A DNA stretch of 64,000 bases from Virgibacillus proomii (GCF_900162615.1 NZ_FUFN01000010.1:1556149-1620148); one strand, 5' to 3'. Counted from the stretch's first letter, positions 36,194-45,344 are shown. Numbers and translations: made by a program. Notes: generated by a model from the letters alone, not told the origin.

Positions 36194-36946
36194 ATGGAAG
36201 TGCTTAATATCTTTTGGAAAAATGTAAAATGGCGTTTTCAAAATCCAGCCACGATTGTTATGAACATCATCCAGCCAATTGTTTGGTTATTACTTTTTAG
36301 TTCTATGTTTACCCCAGCAGAAAGTATTGGAAATGTAAATTACACTACATTTTTATTGCCTGGGTTGCTGGTTATGACTGTTTTAACAAGTGCTGGGGTA
36401 AGTTGTGGTATTGCCAATTATTATTTAAAAGGTGGTGGAAGTTTCTATAGAATTTATATTTCACCTGTCAAACGAAGTTCTATTGTATTAGGACAAGTTT
36501 TAGATGTAGAAGTACTATCATTTATTGGAATTGGAATTTTACTTCTCATTTCTATTCCATTTTCTGTAAGTATTGCTTCTGGGTTTTTAGGGTTTATTCT
36601 GATTCTACTTCTACTATTCTTATGTGTATTCTTTGTTGGGAGTTTATCTTATGCTCTAAGCTTTGTATTGCCTGATGAAAATGCTTTTATTGGTTTTGTG
36701 AATACTATTACACTCCCTTTGTTTTTCCTAAGTACTGCGATAATGCCTGTAGAGCAGTTGCCTGAATTCTTTCAGTTTGCGATAAAGTTCAATCCATTTT
36801 CATACGTGATTGATTGTTTAAGAACTTTGATAATTCAAAGTAATATTCAATGGTTTAATATACTATCAATTCTAATTATGCTAACTACTCTAAGTCTTGT
36901 ATCCTTTACTTTGGCTGTATCTAAACTGAAAAAAGTACAGAAATAA
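36194..36946 (+). CDS. ABC-2 type transporter permease
   Basis: A 250-residue protein with six hydrophobic segments and a central region typical of ABC-2 permeases (GVSCGIANYYLKGGGSFYR, then SPVKRSSIVLGQV). It pairs with the preceding ATPase, starts 2 bases after it and uses the AAAGGAAAAATTAGTT ribosome region. Likely a multidrug, antibiotic or peptide exporter; substrate unknown. The unit lies directly next to conjugative-element remnants and may be old cargo. Confidence 0.88.
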   Translation: MEVLNIFWKNVKWRFQNPATIVMNIIQPIVWLLLFSSMFTPAESIGNVNYTTFLLPGLLVMTVLTSAGVSCGIANYYLKGGGSFYRIYISPVKRSSIVLGQVLDVEVLSFIGIGILLLISIPFSVSIASGFLGFILILLLLFLCVFFVGSLSYALSFVLPDENAFIGFVNTITLPLFFLSTAIMPVEQLPEFFQFAIKFNPFSYVIDCLRTLIIQSNIQWFNILSILIMLTTLSLVSFTLAVSKLKKVQK

Positions 36947-36972
36947 AAGTAAAGTCATGTTTTACTTTTATT
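36941..36972 (+). terminator. Terminator of the ABC exporter unit
   Basis: AATAAAAGTAAA and TTTACTTTTATT make a long AT-rich stem around a short loop, overlapping the permease stop. Confidence 0.5.
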
Positions 36973-37515
36973 GATGAGTTTTAGATTCAAGATTCCATTC
37001 GCAACACTTTCCGTGATAAGGTCATTATATGCTCATGCTTCAATTGATGGTGTAAAAGCTAAAATGATACGTTAGTAGCATATAATTTACTACTCTTTTA
37101 CCACTATGGAAAGCCAAAACATAAGAAAATATGTAAAGAAACGTGAAGTATCTACCGATAGTAACAATGCTCGAAAAGCCCATAGAATAGGGCTAAACGA
37201 GCATTTAAGAGATTTAAAAAGATAATCAGAAATTTATACTTTGTTTTATTCCAAAATATCTGCTTTTGCGGTTACGAACATGATCTAGAAAAATGGCTCT
37301 TAAATCCCCAATTCGTTCGGGCAAGGACAAGAGAGTCTGCTTGAATAGGCATCGCGATTTTTCAAGGACAGAGAAGCTAGGGAAGCGATACACCGCGATT
37401 TTTCAAGGACATCTGCGGATATAGCCTCTGATCTACGTTTTAAGGAGAAAATTGCCCCTTGGAATTTGTACGTTCCAAACAAGTGCTTTTCGCTTTTGTT
37501 CCAGGAAAGAAGACT
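36973..37515 (+). other. Intergenic stretch with repeat scraps
   Basis: Apart from the doubtful small gene at 37106, the stretch holds a family A scrap (TTAAATCCCCAATTCGTTCGG near 37300-37320), two CAAGGAC-type module D units (about 37350-37415) and a GTGCTTTTCGCTTTTGTTCC module at about 37482-37503. Confidence 0.5.
37106..37225 (+). CDS. Hypothetical 39-codon gene
   Basis: ATG 37106 opens a 39-residue, very basic frame (starts MESQNIRKYVKKREV, ends GLNEHLRDLKR). No clear ribosome site. It lies in otherwise empty DNA after the ABC exporter and could be the tail of a lost element gene. Weak evidence. Confidence 0.2.
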   Translation: MESQNIRKYVKKREVSTDSNNARKAHRIGLNEHLRDLKR

Positions 37516-38406
37516 CTATACGGATGAAGCTGAAACGTTCATTGACTCTAACAATACGCTTGCAATAATCTTTCCGGCTGTCTTAGGTGCTGTTTTCCCT
37601 GGTAATCCGAGTGCATGAATCGCTTGAATTCCCTCTTTTTTAGCAAAGGAAAAATCTACACCTCCAGGTTTAGAGGCAAGATCAATAATGACGGTAGAGG
37701 ATGACATGTTAGAGATAAGTTCCTCATCGATCACCGGATATGGAATAGTGTTTACACAAATTGTCATTTCACTTATTATTGTATTTAAGTTCTGGAGTTT
37801 AACTGCTGTTAATCCCATCTCCGTAATACGTGCAATATCAGCTTGATTTCTCGCAACTACCGTTACATTGGCACCAACTGCGTCAAATAGCCGTGCTACC
37901 GTTTTCCCTACTCTGCCAAATCCCAAGATACATACATTTGCGTTATGAATCGTTTCATCCGTTGCTTTCATTGCGAGCTTCAAGGTTCCTTCTGCTGTAG
38001 GAATCGAATTATAAATAGCCACATCGTCACGTTCAAATATTTTTACTAATGTTCTCTTAGTGGCTGTACAAATATGCTGTAAATAATGATTAGCAGTACC
38101 TGTATAAATCGTGCAATGTTCTGGTGTACAGGAGATAATTTGTTCGGTAAGAAACAGAGCTTTATCCGAATAAGTTACTTCAACTTTTCCTTTTTCGTCT
38201 GTACCGCCAACTGGAAGAATGATCGCATCCAATAGCGAAAGATTCATATTTTCTAATTCTGTATGTTTAATATTGCTTTTCTCAAAAGATAAGTGGTCAA
38301 ATCCAATTAAATAAAGATGCATGTCAGTAGTATCAGCCAGTAAATTTATTACATGTATGTACCTTGCATCTCCTCCCATAATCAGTACATGTTTTTTATT
38401 AGACAT
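37516..38406 (-). CDS. dpaA: Dipicolinate synthase subunit A-like protein, orphan
   Basis: A 296-residue protein matching the SpoVFA/DpaA family, the NAD(P)-binding subunit that makes dipicolinic acid from dihydrodipicolinate in the mother cell. It has the N-terminal domain (VLIMGGDARYIHVINLLA), a Rossmann motif ILGFGRVGKTVARLF (about 163-177) and the conserved LASKPGGVDF and LGLPGKTAPKTAG segments. In B. subtilis dpaA is followed by dpaB and asd; here there is no dpaB, only repeat DNA, so this may be a paralogue or a displaced gene. AAAAAGGGG precedes the ATG. Family assignment is good; activity without DpaB is uncertain. Confidence 0.85.
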   Translation of the reverse strand: MSNKKHVLIMGGDARYIHVINLLADTTDMHLYLIGFDHLSFEKSNIKHTELENMNLSLLDAIILPVGGTDEKGKVEVTYSDKALFLTEQIISCTPEHCTIYTGTANHYLQHICTATKRTLVKIFERDDVAIYNSIPTAEGTLKLAMKATDETIHNANVCILGFGRVGKTVARLFDAVGANVTVVARNQADIARITEMGLTAVKLQNLNTIISEMTICVNTIPYPVIDEELISNMSSSTVIIDLASKPGGVDFSFAKKEGIQAIHALGLPGKTAPKTAGKIIASVLLESMNVSASSV

Positions 38407-38512
38407 ACTTACATCCCCTTTTTACAAAATAATAAAGTACCTCTACCTATTCATTCTATAATAATATTGCTGGAAGTATGAATGATTTTAACATAACGTG
38501 AATCTTCAATCA

Positions 38513-38705
38513 GCTAGAGGGGGACTTTTATACCTCACTGATTGTTAGTACCATAAAGGTATGACATAAAGACCTCTGAACAGAATCGGACATTTGACTT
38601 ACAGTTGAATCGTCCACTTGTCCTCTTAGGTTTCATCTCGTAGCAGGGAAGGGCAGGTCTTGCTACCAGTTACATGTGGGATGAAAGTGATAAACAGTTG
38701 GCGTA
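38513..38705 (-). repeat. Hairpin repeat family A, diverged copy
   Basis: On the minus strand the order CACATGTAA, then ATGTCCGATT, GTCATACCTTTATGGTACTAAC and ATCAGTGAGG follows that of other copies (CGCATGTAA, ATGCCCGATT, GTCATACCCTTGTGGTACTAAC, ATTCAGTAGG). Hairpin arms are strongly altered. It lies upstream of both dpaA and the aldo/keto reductase. Confidence 0.6.
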
Positions 38706-38826
38706 CTTACAATATATTTGCTTTCTTTTTTATAAACTGTTGGAATTATTTTGATTAAAGGGTTTATCAAACTTACAGTTCATGGTAAATTATAAGTACA
38801 ATGATATTTGAAAGGAGATTTATTAA

Positions 38827-39759
38827 ATGGGGAATTATGTTAAATTAGGGAAATCTGATATTTCTGTCTATCCAATTGGACTAGGTACGAATGCTGTTGG
38901 CGGTCATAATATTTACCCAGATATGCTAGATGAAGAACAGGGAAAGAATGTGGTTCGTACTGCATTAGAGCATGGAATTAATATGCTGGATACGGCGTTT
39001 ATTTATGGTCCTAAACGTTCAGAAGAATTAATTGGTGAAGTTATTAAAGAGTATAAACGTGAAGATATTGTTCTTGCGACAAAAGGAGCACATAAATTTG
39101 TTGGTGATGAAGTTGTAATAGATAACTCACCAGCTTTTTTAAAACAGTCAGTAGAGGAAAGTCTTCGTCGTTTACAAACGGATTATATCGACCTATACTA
39201 TATTCATTTTCCAGATGAAGATACGCCGAAGGATGAGGCAGTTGGGGCATTAAAAGAATTAAAAGATGAAGGAAAAATTCGTTCCATTGGAGTATCGAAC
39301 TTTACATTAGAACAGCTGAAAGAAGCAAATAAAGATGGGTATGTTGATGTGCTGCAGGCTGAATATAATTTGCTAAAGCGCGATGCTGAAACTAGCTTCT
39401 TCCCTTATACAGAGAAGGAAAACATTGCCTTTATTCCCTATTTTCCTTTAGAATCAGGTCTGCTTGCGGGAAAATACAATAAAAATCAGACTTTTACTGA
39501 TTTACGTGCAGATAATCCTAACTTCCAAGGTGAAAAGTTTCAGGAAAATCTCGCCAAAGTTGAAAAGTTAAAGCTATTTGCAGAGAAATATCATGCAGAA
39601 ATTGCTCATGTTGTACTTGCTTGGTATTTTACTCATCCTTCTGTCGATGTCATTATCCCTGGAGCTAAACGACCAGAGCAGGTGGTTAGCAATATGCGTG
39701 CTGCAGAGATTCAACTCTCTGAAGAAGATGTACAGCTTATTAGCGATATTTTTTCTTAA
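38827..39759 (+). CDS. Aldo/keto reductase (IolS/AKR11-like)
   Basis: A 310-residue NADPH-dependent oxidoreductase with a TIM barrel. The catalytic tetrad is visible: Asp in LDTAFIYGP, Tyr in the same motif, Lys in ATKGAHK and His in YYIHFPD. The cofactor-binding end has IPGAKRPEQVVSN. It is most like B. subtilis IolS/YhdN in size and motif order. AAAGGAG lies 10 bases before ATG 38827. It is a single-gene unit with a strong terminator. Substrate unknown. Confidence 0.88.
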   Translation: MGNYVKLGKSDISVYPIGLGTNAVGGHNIYPDMLDEEQGKNVVRTALEHGINMLDTAFIYGPKRSEELIGEVIKEYKREDIVLATKGAHKFVGDEVVIDNSPAFLKQSVEESLRRLQTDYIDLYYIHFPDEDTPKDEAVGALKELKDEGKIRSIGVSNFTLEQLKEANKDGYVDVLQAEYNLLKRDAETSFFPYTEKENIAFIPYFPLESGLLAGKYNKNQTFTDLRADNPNFQGEKFQENLAKVEKLKLFAEKYHAEIAHVVLAWYFTHPSVDVIIPGAKRPEQVVSNMRAAEIQLSEEDVQLISDIFS

Positions 39760-39770
39760 GAATTCGATTT

Positions 39771-39807
39771 CGTTTCGTGGGGTATAAATCCTCACGAAAC
39801 GTTTTAC
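39771..39807 (+). terminator. Rho-independent terminator
   Basis: CGTTTCGTGGGG and CCTCACGAAACG pair around a 7-base loop, followed by TTTT. Confidence 0.75.
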
Positions 39808-39845
39808 CATTGTATAGCATATTATATTCGTTTTTGCATGGGCAT

Positions 39846-40008
39846 CGTCGTCTAGCTTAAGCGTTCAGCGACTAGTAAATTTCGATCTTCTTCCTGGTGA
39901 TCAGTCAACATCGACTCGAATATAAAGGAAGACCGACTAAAAGCGGGCTTACCGCTCAGGCGTCGGCATACCCCCTGTTTTAGAGGCATGTTATCTTTAG
40001 AAGATCTC
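39846..40008 (+). repeat. Repeat family B, long copy
   Basis: Ends match the short copy at 33055-33135 (CGTCTAGCTTAAGCG at the left, CCTGTTTTAGAGGCATG at the right). The extra middle contains inverted segments such as GGAAGACCGAC and GCGGGCTTACCGC. Confidence 0.6.
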
Positions 40009-40056
40009 CAGTTTGTATGTTGTTAAACGAGTTCTTCTGACTTTTGTTCTATTTAC

Positions 40057-41307
40057 CTATGCATAGTGTCCGCCAATTTTATGGCTTCTTTCGATGGTAA
40101 TACCAGCATCGGTATAGCTGATAGCGCGAAGAAGAGAGGTAGAACCGTATTTAGAACGGATCGCGTCCATGGCATAACCAATATCATTTTTCTTAGCACG
40201 ATCTTCAAATAGGCTAAGCTGAGTGTCTTGTTTTACATATAAATTTGTTAATGTTACATAAACTCTCCGGATGCTACTTACTCCATCATAAAATCGTAAA
40301 AACAAATCTAGACAAACGTGATACATATCCATGGTAATATTAGTAGGAAGGGAAATTGACTGAGAACGTGAAAATCCGCCTCCTGTTGCTTTTGAATAAC
40401 CAATTCCTAATTGAATGGTTTTTCCTGCCATGTTAGCGGTTCTTGCTCTACGGCAAACTTCTTCACACAAATCAAGTATGCAAACTTTTGCTTCCGCTTT
40501 CGAATAATCACGTAGTAACGAGATACCGTGTCCAAATCCTTTTTGTTCTGTTTTTATAAAATTTCCTAGTACGGGACTTAAATCGATTCCCCAAGAATGC
40601 CAATACAATTGCTCGCCCATGATGCCAAAGCGTTTTTTTAAATAACGTAAATCAAAACGGGCTAACTGTTCTATTGTTACAATCCCCATTCTGTTCAAGT
40701 TCTTTTTCATTCTGCTGCCAATCCCCCACATTGCTTCTATAGGAAAAGGCCAGATTTTTTGTTGTACTTCTTCATAGGTGCATTCAGCGATACCTTGCTG
40801 CTTTGCATGGAGATCCATAACAACTTTAGCGAGAAATTTATTATCACCAATACCGATGGAACATGTAATTCCAAAGCATTCATAAATATCATTTTTAATT
40901 CGTCTAGCTACCTCTCGTCGATTGCCAAACAATTTTTGCAATCCATTGACCGTAACCCATACCTCATCAACGGAATAAGGGTGAATAGCTTCTTTAGGAA
41001 CATATTGGTAAATTAATTTAGTTATTTCAGCTGATACCTTTAAATAATCTGCCATATGTGCTTGAACGATATAGAGATTTGGATCATCCGGCAGCTCAAA
41101 AAAACGGCTCACATTACTAATGCCGTATTTTTTCTTTAGTGCTGGGGAAGCGGCGAGTACAATGCTTCCCGATCTATTCGGATCTCCTACAACTGCTAGT
41201 AAATCCTTCATTGGATCTAATCCTAATTTCATTGCCTCTACACTGGCGTAGAAGGAACGCATATCGATACATAAGATATCGTTACGTGGATAGGGACTAT
41301 AATCCAT
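40057..41307 (-). CDS. uvrX: Y-family DNA polymerase, UvrX/YqjW type
   Basis: A 416-residue error-prone (translesion) polymerase, the same length as B. subtilis UvrX. Palm motifs are IDMRSFYASVEA (about 14-25) and SVDEVWV (about 119-125); helix-hairpin-helix and little-finger regions follow. Two ATG codons, 41310 and 41307, lie behind TTGGAGGATTC; 41307 has the better 7-base spacing. A LexA box sits 20 bases upstream, so DNA damage induction is expected. No YolD-like partner gene is adjacent. Confidence 0.92.
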   Translation of the reverse strand: MDYSPYPRNDILCIDMRSFYASVEAMKLGLDPMKDLLAVVGDPNRSGSIVLAASPALKKKYGISNVSRFFELPDDPNLYIVQAHMADYLKVSAEITKLIYQYVPKEAIHPYSVDEVWVTVNGLQKLFGNRREVARRIKNDIYECFGITCSIGIGDNKFLAKVVMDLHAKQQGIAECTYEEVQQKIWPFPIEAMWGIGSRMKKNLNRMGIVTIEQLARFDLRYLKKRFGIMGEQLYWHSWGIDLSPVLGNFIKTEQKGFGHGISLLRDYSKAEAKVCILDLCEEVCRRARTANMAGKTIQLGIGYSKATGGGFSRSQSISLPTNITMDMYHVCLDLFLRFYDGVSSIRRVYVTLTNLYVKQDTQLSLFEDRAKKNDIGYAMDAIRSKYGSTSLLRAISYTDAGITIERSHKIGGHYA

Positions 41308-41325
41308 CATGAATCCTCCAATCAA

Positions 41326-41339
41326 AGAACGTATGTTCC
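41326..41339. promoter_or_regulatory. LexA (DinR) box of uvrX
   Basis: On the minus strand GGAACATACGTTCT, a near-perfect match to the Bacillus SOS box CGAAC-N4-GTTCG, about 20 bases before the uvrX start. Confidence 0.88.
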
Positions 41340-41414
41340 TATTATATGCCGCTAGCAATGGGAATACTAGTGGAAATTTCTTCCTCAATAACCATTGTTA
41401 ATGGGGAACAAATA

Positions 41415-41658
41415 TTAGAAAGACTTGGCTTGTCGCCAAGTCTTTAGCGAAATCTGTAGTTTTTCTTATACGATAAAGTGAAACTTCATTCCGTGAAATG
41501 CTTTTTACACGGAATGTTAGTTGAACCAATCGGGCATTTAGGTGCCGTTTTCTCCCACTTAGACTCTTTTGTATCAATTTAGGACTTGAAGTGGGAAACT
41601 TACGGCCCTTACATGCGGGATAAATCCTAAAATTTTATACTTTCCTATAGTATAAAAA
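41415..41658 (-). repeat. Hairpin repeat family A, complete copy in reverse
   Basis: Reads on the minus strand from TATACTATAGGAAAG to the GACTTGGC/GCCAAGTC hairpin. Hairpin 2 has arms CATTCCGTG and CACGGAATG, different from other copies but still paired. It lies head-on downstream of the uvrX promoter and before the decayed carboxypeptidase gene. Confidence 0.88.
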
Positions 41659-41689
41659 ACAGTTTAAAAGAAATTTTCCATTTACAGAG

Positions 41690-42395
41690 GAGGAGAATGT
41701 GATCAAGCTATCAAGAAAGATAGCTAAAAATGGTGAAATGAAGGAAGAATGGATCGCCGTTTGGAGCTGACCGGATAAGCTTTAGCCGTGTTTCAACAGG
41801 CATTGAAGGAGTATGGTATTACATAGTTAAGAATAAACCGGTATGGACAAGTGCGTGATACTATAAAACTATTGTATAAAAATGCTTCGAGCGATTAGCT
41901 AAAATAATGATTCTGTTTATGAAGCCTATTAATAATACAATTGCTGAAGTACTTATAAAAGAAATGGTGAAAACGGTATATAGGGAAGGGAACTGGAAAA
42001 AGGGATTCATGTACTGGACATGAATCCTGATACAATGGTTATACGTGACGGTTCGGCGATATCCCATGTAAATTTAATACCAGCTTCAGAAATAACAAAG
42101 CTATTGTATACGATTCAACAAGCAGAATGGTTTTCTGCTTATAAATACTCGCTTCCACTTGTAGGAGCTGTTTAGCCGGATGGTTGGTGGTACGTTACAA
42201 AATCGTATGCAGCATGTAGCTGTACATCCAAAACAGGAACAATTGAGGGAGTAAGCGCATTATCAGGATACTTAAAAAAATGGTGAAAAATTAATTTTTT
42301 CCATTTGGATTAACAATTTACTGGATGAAGAAGGAAAAGATATAGAAGAAAAAAATTATAGATTTAGTAAATCATGTTGATGAACGGTAGAAAAA
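41690..42395 (+). pseudogene. Decayed D-alanyl-D-alanine carboxypeptidase (PBP4/DacB, S13 type)
   Basis: Scattered frames recover the C-terminal half of a class C penicillin-binding protein: NNTIAEVLIKEMVKTVY, VLDMNPDTMVIRDGSAISHV (SGS/SGN-type motif region) with NLIPASEITKLLYTIQ, then SKTGTIEGVSALSGYLKK (KTG motif) and SIWINNLLDEEGKDIEEKI. Stops occur after LPLVGAV, GYLKKW and elsewhere, and the N-terminal part is missing. At least three disabling changes are present. The family assignment rests on KTG and RDGSxxSHxNL motifs. Confidence 0.75.
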
Positions 42396-42430
42396 GGGTA
42401 GCTGCAGTATGACATATCGTTTGTAGATTC

Positions 42431-42456
42431 TCTTGGGAAGGGAGCGCGTCCCAAGA
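42431..42456 (+). other. Hairpin upstream of the glutamate symporter gene
   Basis: TCTTGGGA and TCCCAAGA pair around a 10-base loop, with no T tract. It may be the old terminator of the decayed gene or a leader structure. Confidence 0.35.
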
Positions 42457-42557
42457 AGATGGGTTGAATTGAAGGCTTAGAACAAAACGCGTACGTTTTA
42501 ACGGCAGCTATCAAGGGAAAAGCAATAGCAATAAAAAACAAAAAGGGGTTTTAGATA

Positions 42558-43967
42558 ATGACAGCAAACCAAGTTGGATTTGCATTTTTATATTTAGCAG
42601 CATTTTTGCTAATTGGAAAGTGGATTCGAGTCCGAGTGACTTGGTTACAGAACTTATTTCTACCATCCTCGATTATAGGGGGATTTTTGGCATTAATTCT
42701 TGGACCACAAGTGTTAGGAAAGATTTTAAGTAATTTCGTTTCTAAAGATTCCTTCTGGGTTAATGGAATATTTCCAGAGCAAGTGACAGTGGTATGGAGT
42801 GAATTACCAGGGCTATTAATCAATGTCGTGTTTGCCGCTTTATTTTTAGGTGCAACGATCCCCGGGTTAAGGAAAATATGGGATTACGGTGGTCCACAAT
42901 TGGCTTTCGGCTGGACAATTGGGTGGGGACAGTATGTTATTGGGATTTTACTTTCGTTACTCGTGTTAAGTCCAGTATTTGGTATGCCTCCTTTAGTCGG
43001 TGCATTAATTGAAGTTGCTTTTGAAGGTGGACATGGAACAGCCGCTGGTTTAGCAGGGACTTTTAAAGAAATAGGATTTGCTGACGGATATGATTTATCT
43101 GTCGGTTTAGCTACAGTAGGGATTTTAACAGGAGTAATTGTCGGGATTATATTAATTAATTGGGCAGTCAGAAGAGAAAAAACAAGTGTGATTAAAGATG
43201 TAAAAGGTTTCTCTGATTTAAGAAAGCAAGGAATCATGGAATTCGAAAATAGAGATCCAGCAGCCAAAATGACAGTTCGCCCCGAATCGATTGAGCCGCT
43301 CTCATTACATTTTGCAATCGTCGGCCTCGCTGTACTGGTTGGTTATCTGCTTTTACAGTTTTTGATTTGGTTAGAATCTGTGACTGTTGGTAATTTTATA
43401 GATATTCGTTTTATGACATATATTCCTTTATTTCCATTGGCAATGATTGGCGGGATTTTTGTTCAGGTTTTCTTTAATAAAATAGATAATGCAAGAATTA
43501 TTGATCGCAATATGATTAATCGAATTCAAGGATTTGCTTTAGATATTTTAATATTAACCGCTATCGGTACCGTATCGATTGATGTCATAGGTGATTATAT
43601 GATCCCATTTATCTTGTTAGCTACTGCAGGCCTTCTGTGGAACGTAGTTGGCTTTTTAGTGTTAGCACCGAGGATCATTCCTTCCTATTGGTTTGAACGA
43701 GGTATTGGTGACTTTGGGCAATCAACAGGCATTACTGCTACAGGTTTATTATTAATGCGAATTGTCGATCCTAAAGGTGATACACCAGCTTTTGAGGGAT
43801 TTGGTTATAAACAGCTAGTTTATGAACCCTTTCTTGGTGGAGGACTAGTAACGGCATTATCGGTGCCGCTAATTTATCAATTTGGAGCAATTCCGTTTTT
43901 AATTTTTGCCATGATTATGTGCTTAATCGGAGTCCTCGTAGGATTGCTGCATTTTGGGAAAAAATAA
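42558..43967 (+). CDS. Sodium:glutamate symporter family protein (GltS/ESS-like)
   Basis: A 469-residue membrane protein with about 12 hydrophobic segments. It resembles the ESS (GltS) family: the VAFEGGHGTAAGLAGTF-type motif near residue 155 and a matching second-half motif GIGDFGQSTGITATGLLLM are the inverted-repeat re-entrant loops that bind substrate and Na+. It is longer than E. coli GltS (401 residues), as is common for Gram-positive members. AAGGGGTTTTAGATA precedes ATG 42558. Probable glutamate or related dicarboxylate import. The antiporter gene follows after 174 bases. Confidence 0.85.
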   Translation: MTANQVGFAFLYLAAFLLIGKWIRVRVTWLQNLFLPSSIIGGFLALILGPQVLGKILSNFVSKDSFWVNGIFPEQVTVVWSELPGLLINVVFAALFLGATIPGLRKIWDYGGPQLAFGWTIGWGQYVIGILLSLLVLSPVFGMPPLVGALIEVAFEGGHGTAAGLAGTFKEIGFADGYDLSVGLATVGILTGVIVGIILINWAVRREKTSVIKDVKGFSDLRKQGIMEFENRDPAAKMTVRPESIEPLSLHFAIVGLAVLVGYLLLQFLIWLESVTVGNFIDIRFMTYIPLFPLAMIGGIFVQVFFNKIDNARIIDRNMINRIQGFALDILILTAIGTVSIDVIGDYMIPFILLATAGLLWNVVGFLVLAPRIIPSYWFERGIGDFGQSTGITATGLLLMRIVDPKGDTPAFEGFGYKQLVYEPFLGGGLVTALSVPLIYQFGAIPFLIFAMIMCLIGVLVGLLHFGKK

Positions 43968-44141
43968 TTATCTCATGGGTGTTCAAAAAAGGAGTAAAAC
44001 GAATCGGTAAAGTTTGTAGGCAGGCAGTGAGCTTTCGAGCAGTAGCAGGCGTGCATTTAAACAAAGGGCTGCCAGAAACGAGTGAATATGAAACAGGTGT
44101 GTTTGCTTAACTTTTGAACAGCTTGAAGGGGTGAAGGCTTT

Positions 44142-45344
44142 TTGAATGAATATCATCTTCTTCTATTATTAGCAATAGGGTACCTTGTTTTTGCCATTGA
44201 TAAAAAACAAACGTATTTTCCAGTTCCAGTAGTACTTGTAATAATTGGTATTCTTCTGTCGGTAATCCCGTTTTTTTATGATGTCATGATTACAAAAGAA
44301 ATGTTGTTTACATTTTTTCTTCCGGCTTTGTTATTTATTTCAGCTTATCAATTTTCAAGCAAAGCATGGCAGAGAAGCAAGTATATCATTATAACTTTAG
44401 GTACGATTGGGTTATTTTTAACGGTAGGGCTGCTCGGGATATTCATCTACACAGTAGCAAACTGGTTTGTACCGCTATCTCTTTTAGCTGCCTTACTGAT
44501 AGCAGCTGTATTAGCACCTACCGATCCGGTGTCAGTGGTTGCTATTTTAAAACAAGCTTCTCGAGATGAGGAAATATCTGAGATAGTCGAGGGCGAATCC
44601 ATGCTTAATGATGGAACGAGCATTGTTGTGTTAGGTGTATTATTACAGATGTATACACAGAATACAGGGTTTAACTTTATTGAATTTGTGAACGAGTTTT
44701 TACTTGTTTCATTTGGTGGGGCGGCAATTGGTATTTTATTCGGTTGGATTATGAGTAAGGCAATTTACTATACGGATCATTGGCAATACCAAGTAATGCT
44801 TAGCATTATTGTAGCCTATGGGAGCTTTTATTTAGGAGAGCTCATTGGGGTTTCAGGTGTACTATCAACGATTACTGCTGGCATGATGCTGTCGTATGAA
44901 TTTGGGAAAACCATAGAAGAAAAGGAATTTCGCAGACAATTAGATGGTTTTTGGGGGATTGTAGAACCTACTATCTTATCAATCATTTTTTTGCTGATTG
45001 GTATTCAAGCAGCAACATACCTCACTTTTTCAGAATGGTTATTTGCGATTGCCATTTTTATCGGAACACTGTTGGTTAGATTTATTGTTATTATCATAAT
45101 TACACAACTTCAGCCGACATGGAAAAAAACAATTTCTGTAAAAGATTGCGGCATTATAACATGGGCAGGAATTAAAGGAACGATGTCAATTGCTCTAGTG
45201 CTTGGATTAAAGGCAACTTTAGGAAATGATGAGATGTTGTTATTCGCTCTTATTTTTGTAACTATTTTACTATCACTTGTCGTTCAAAGCGCAGGTGTTT
45301 ATCCGATGATGAAAAAATTGCAGCAAAAAGAAAAAAGAGTATAA
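44142..45344 (+). CDS. Cation:proton antiporter, CPA1 family (NhaP/NhaK-like)
   Basis: A 400-residue protein with about 12 membrane segments that probably exchanges Na+ (or K+) for H+. Family motifs are LAPTDPVSVVAIL (about 125-137, with the TDP core) and EGESMLNDGTSIVV (about 149-162, the ND pair that binds cation). TTG 44142 is the start, with GAAGGGGTGAAG 7 bases before it. It ends in a basic tail and a strong terminator follows. Together with the Na+-coupled symporters nearby this fits a salt-adapted organism (inference). Confidence 0.88.
   Translation: MNEYHLLLLLAIGYLVFAIDKKQTYFPVPVVLVIIGILLSVIPFFYDVMITKEMLFTFFLPALLFISAYQFSSKAWQRSKYIIITLGTIGLFLTVGLLGIFIYTVANWFVPLSLLAALLIAAVLAPTDPVSVVAILKQASRDEEISEIVEGESMLNDGTSIVVLGVLLQMYTQNTGFNFIEFVNEFLLVSFGGAAIGILFGWIMSKAIYYTDHWQYQVMLSIIVAYGSFYLGELIGVSGVLSTITAGMMLSYEFGKTIEEKEFRRQLDGFWGIVEPTILSIIFLLIGIQAATYLTFSEWLFAIAIFIGTLLVRFIVIIIITQLQPTWKKTISVKDCGIITWAGIKGTMSIALVLGLKATLGNDEMLLFALIFVTILLSLVVQSAGVYPMMKKLQQKEKRV

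Noticed and set aside
37106..37225. Integrase tail of the conjugative element
   Set aside because: The 39 residues lack any tyrosine-recombinase motif, so only a doubtful hypothetical gene is reported.
43919..44110. A 63-codon frame overlapping the end of the glutamate symporter gene
   Set aside because: The first part is an out-of-frame shadow of the symporter gene. The rest is basic and has no start signal of its own.
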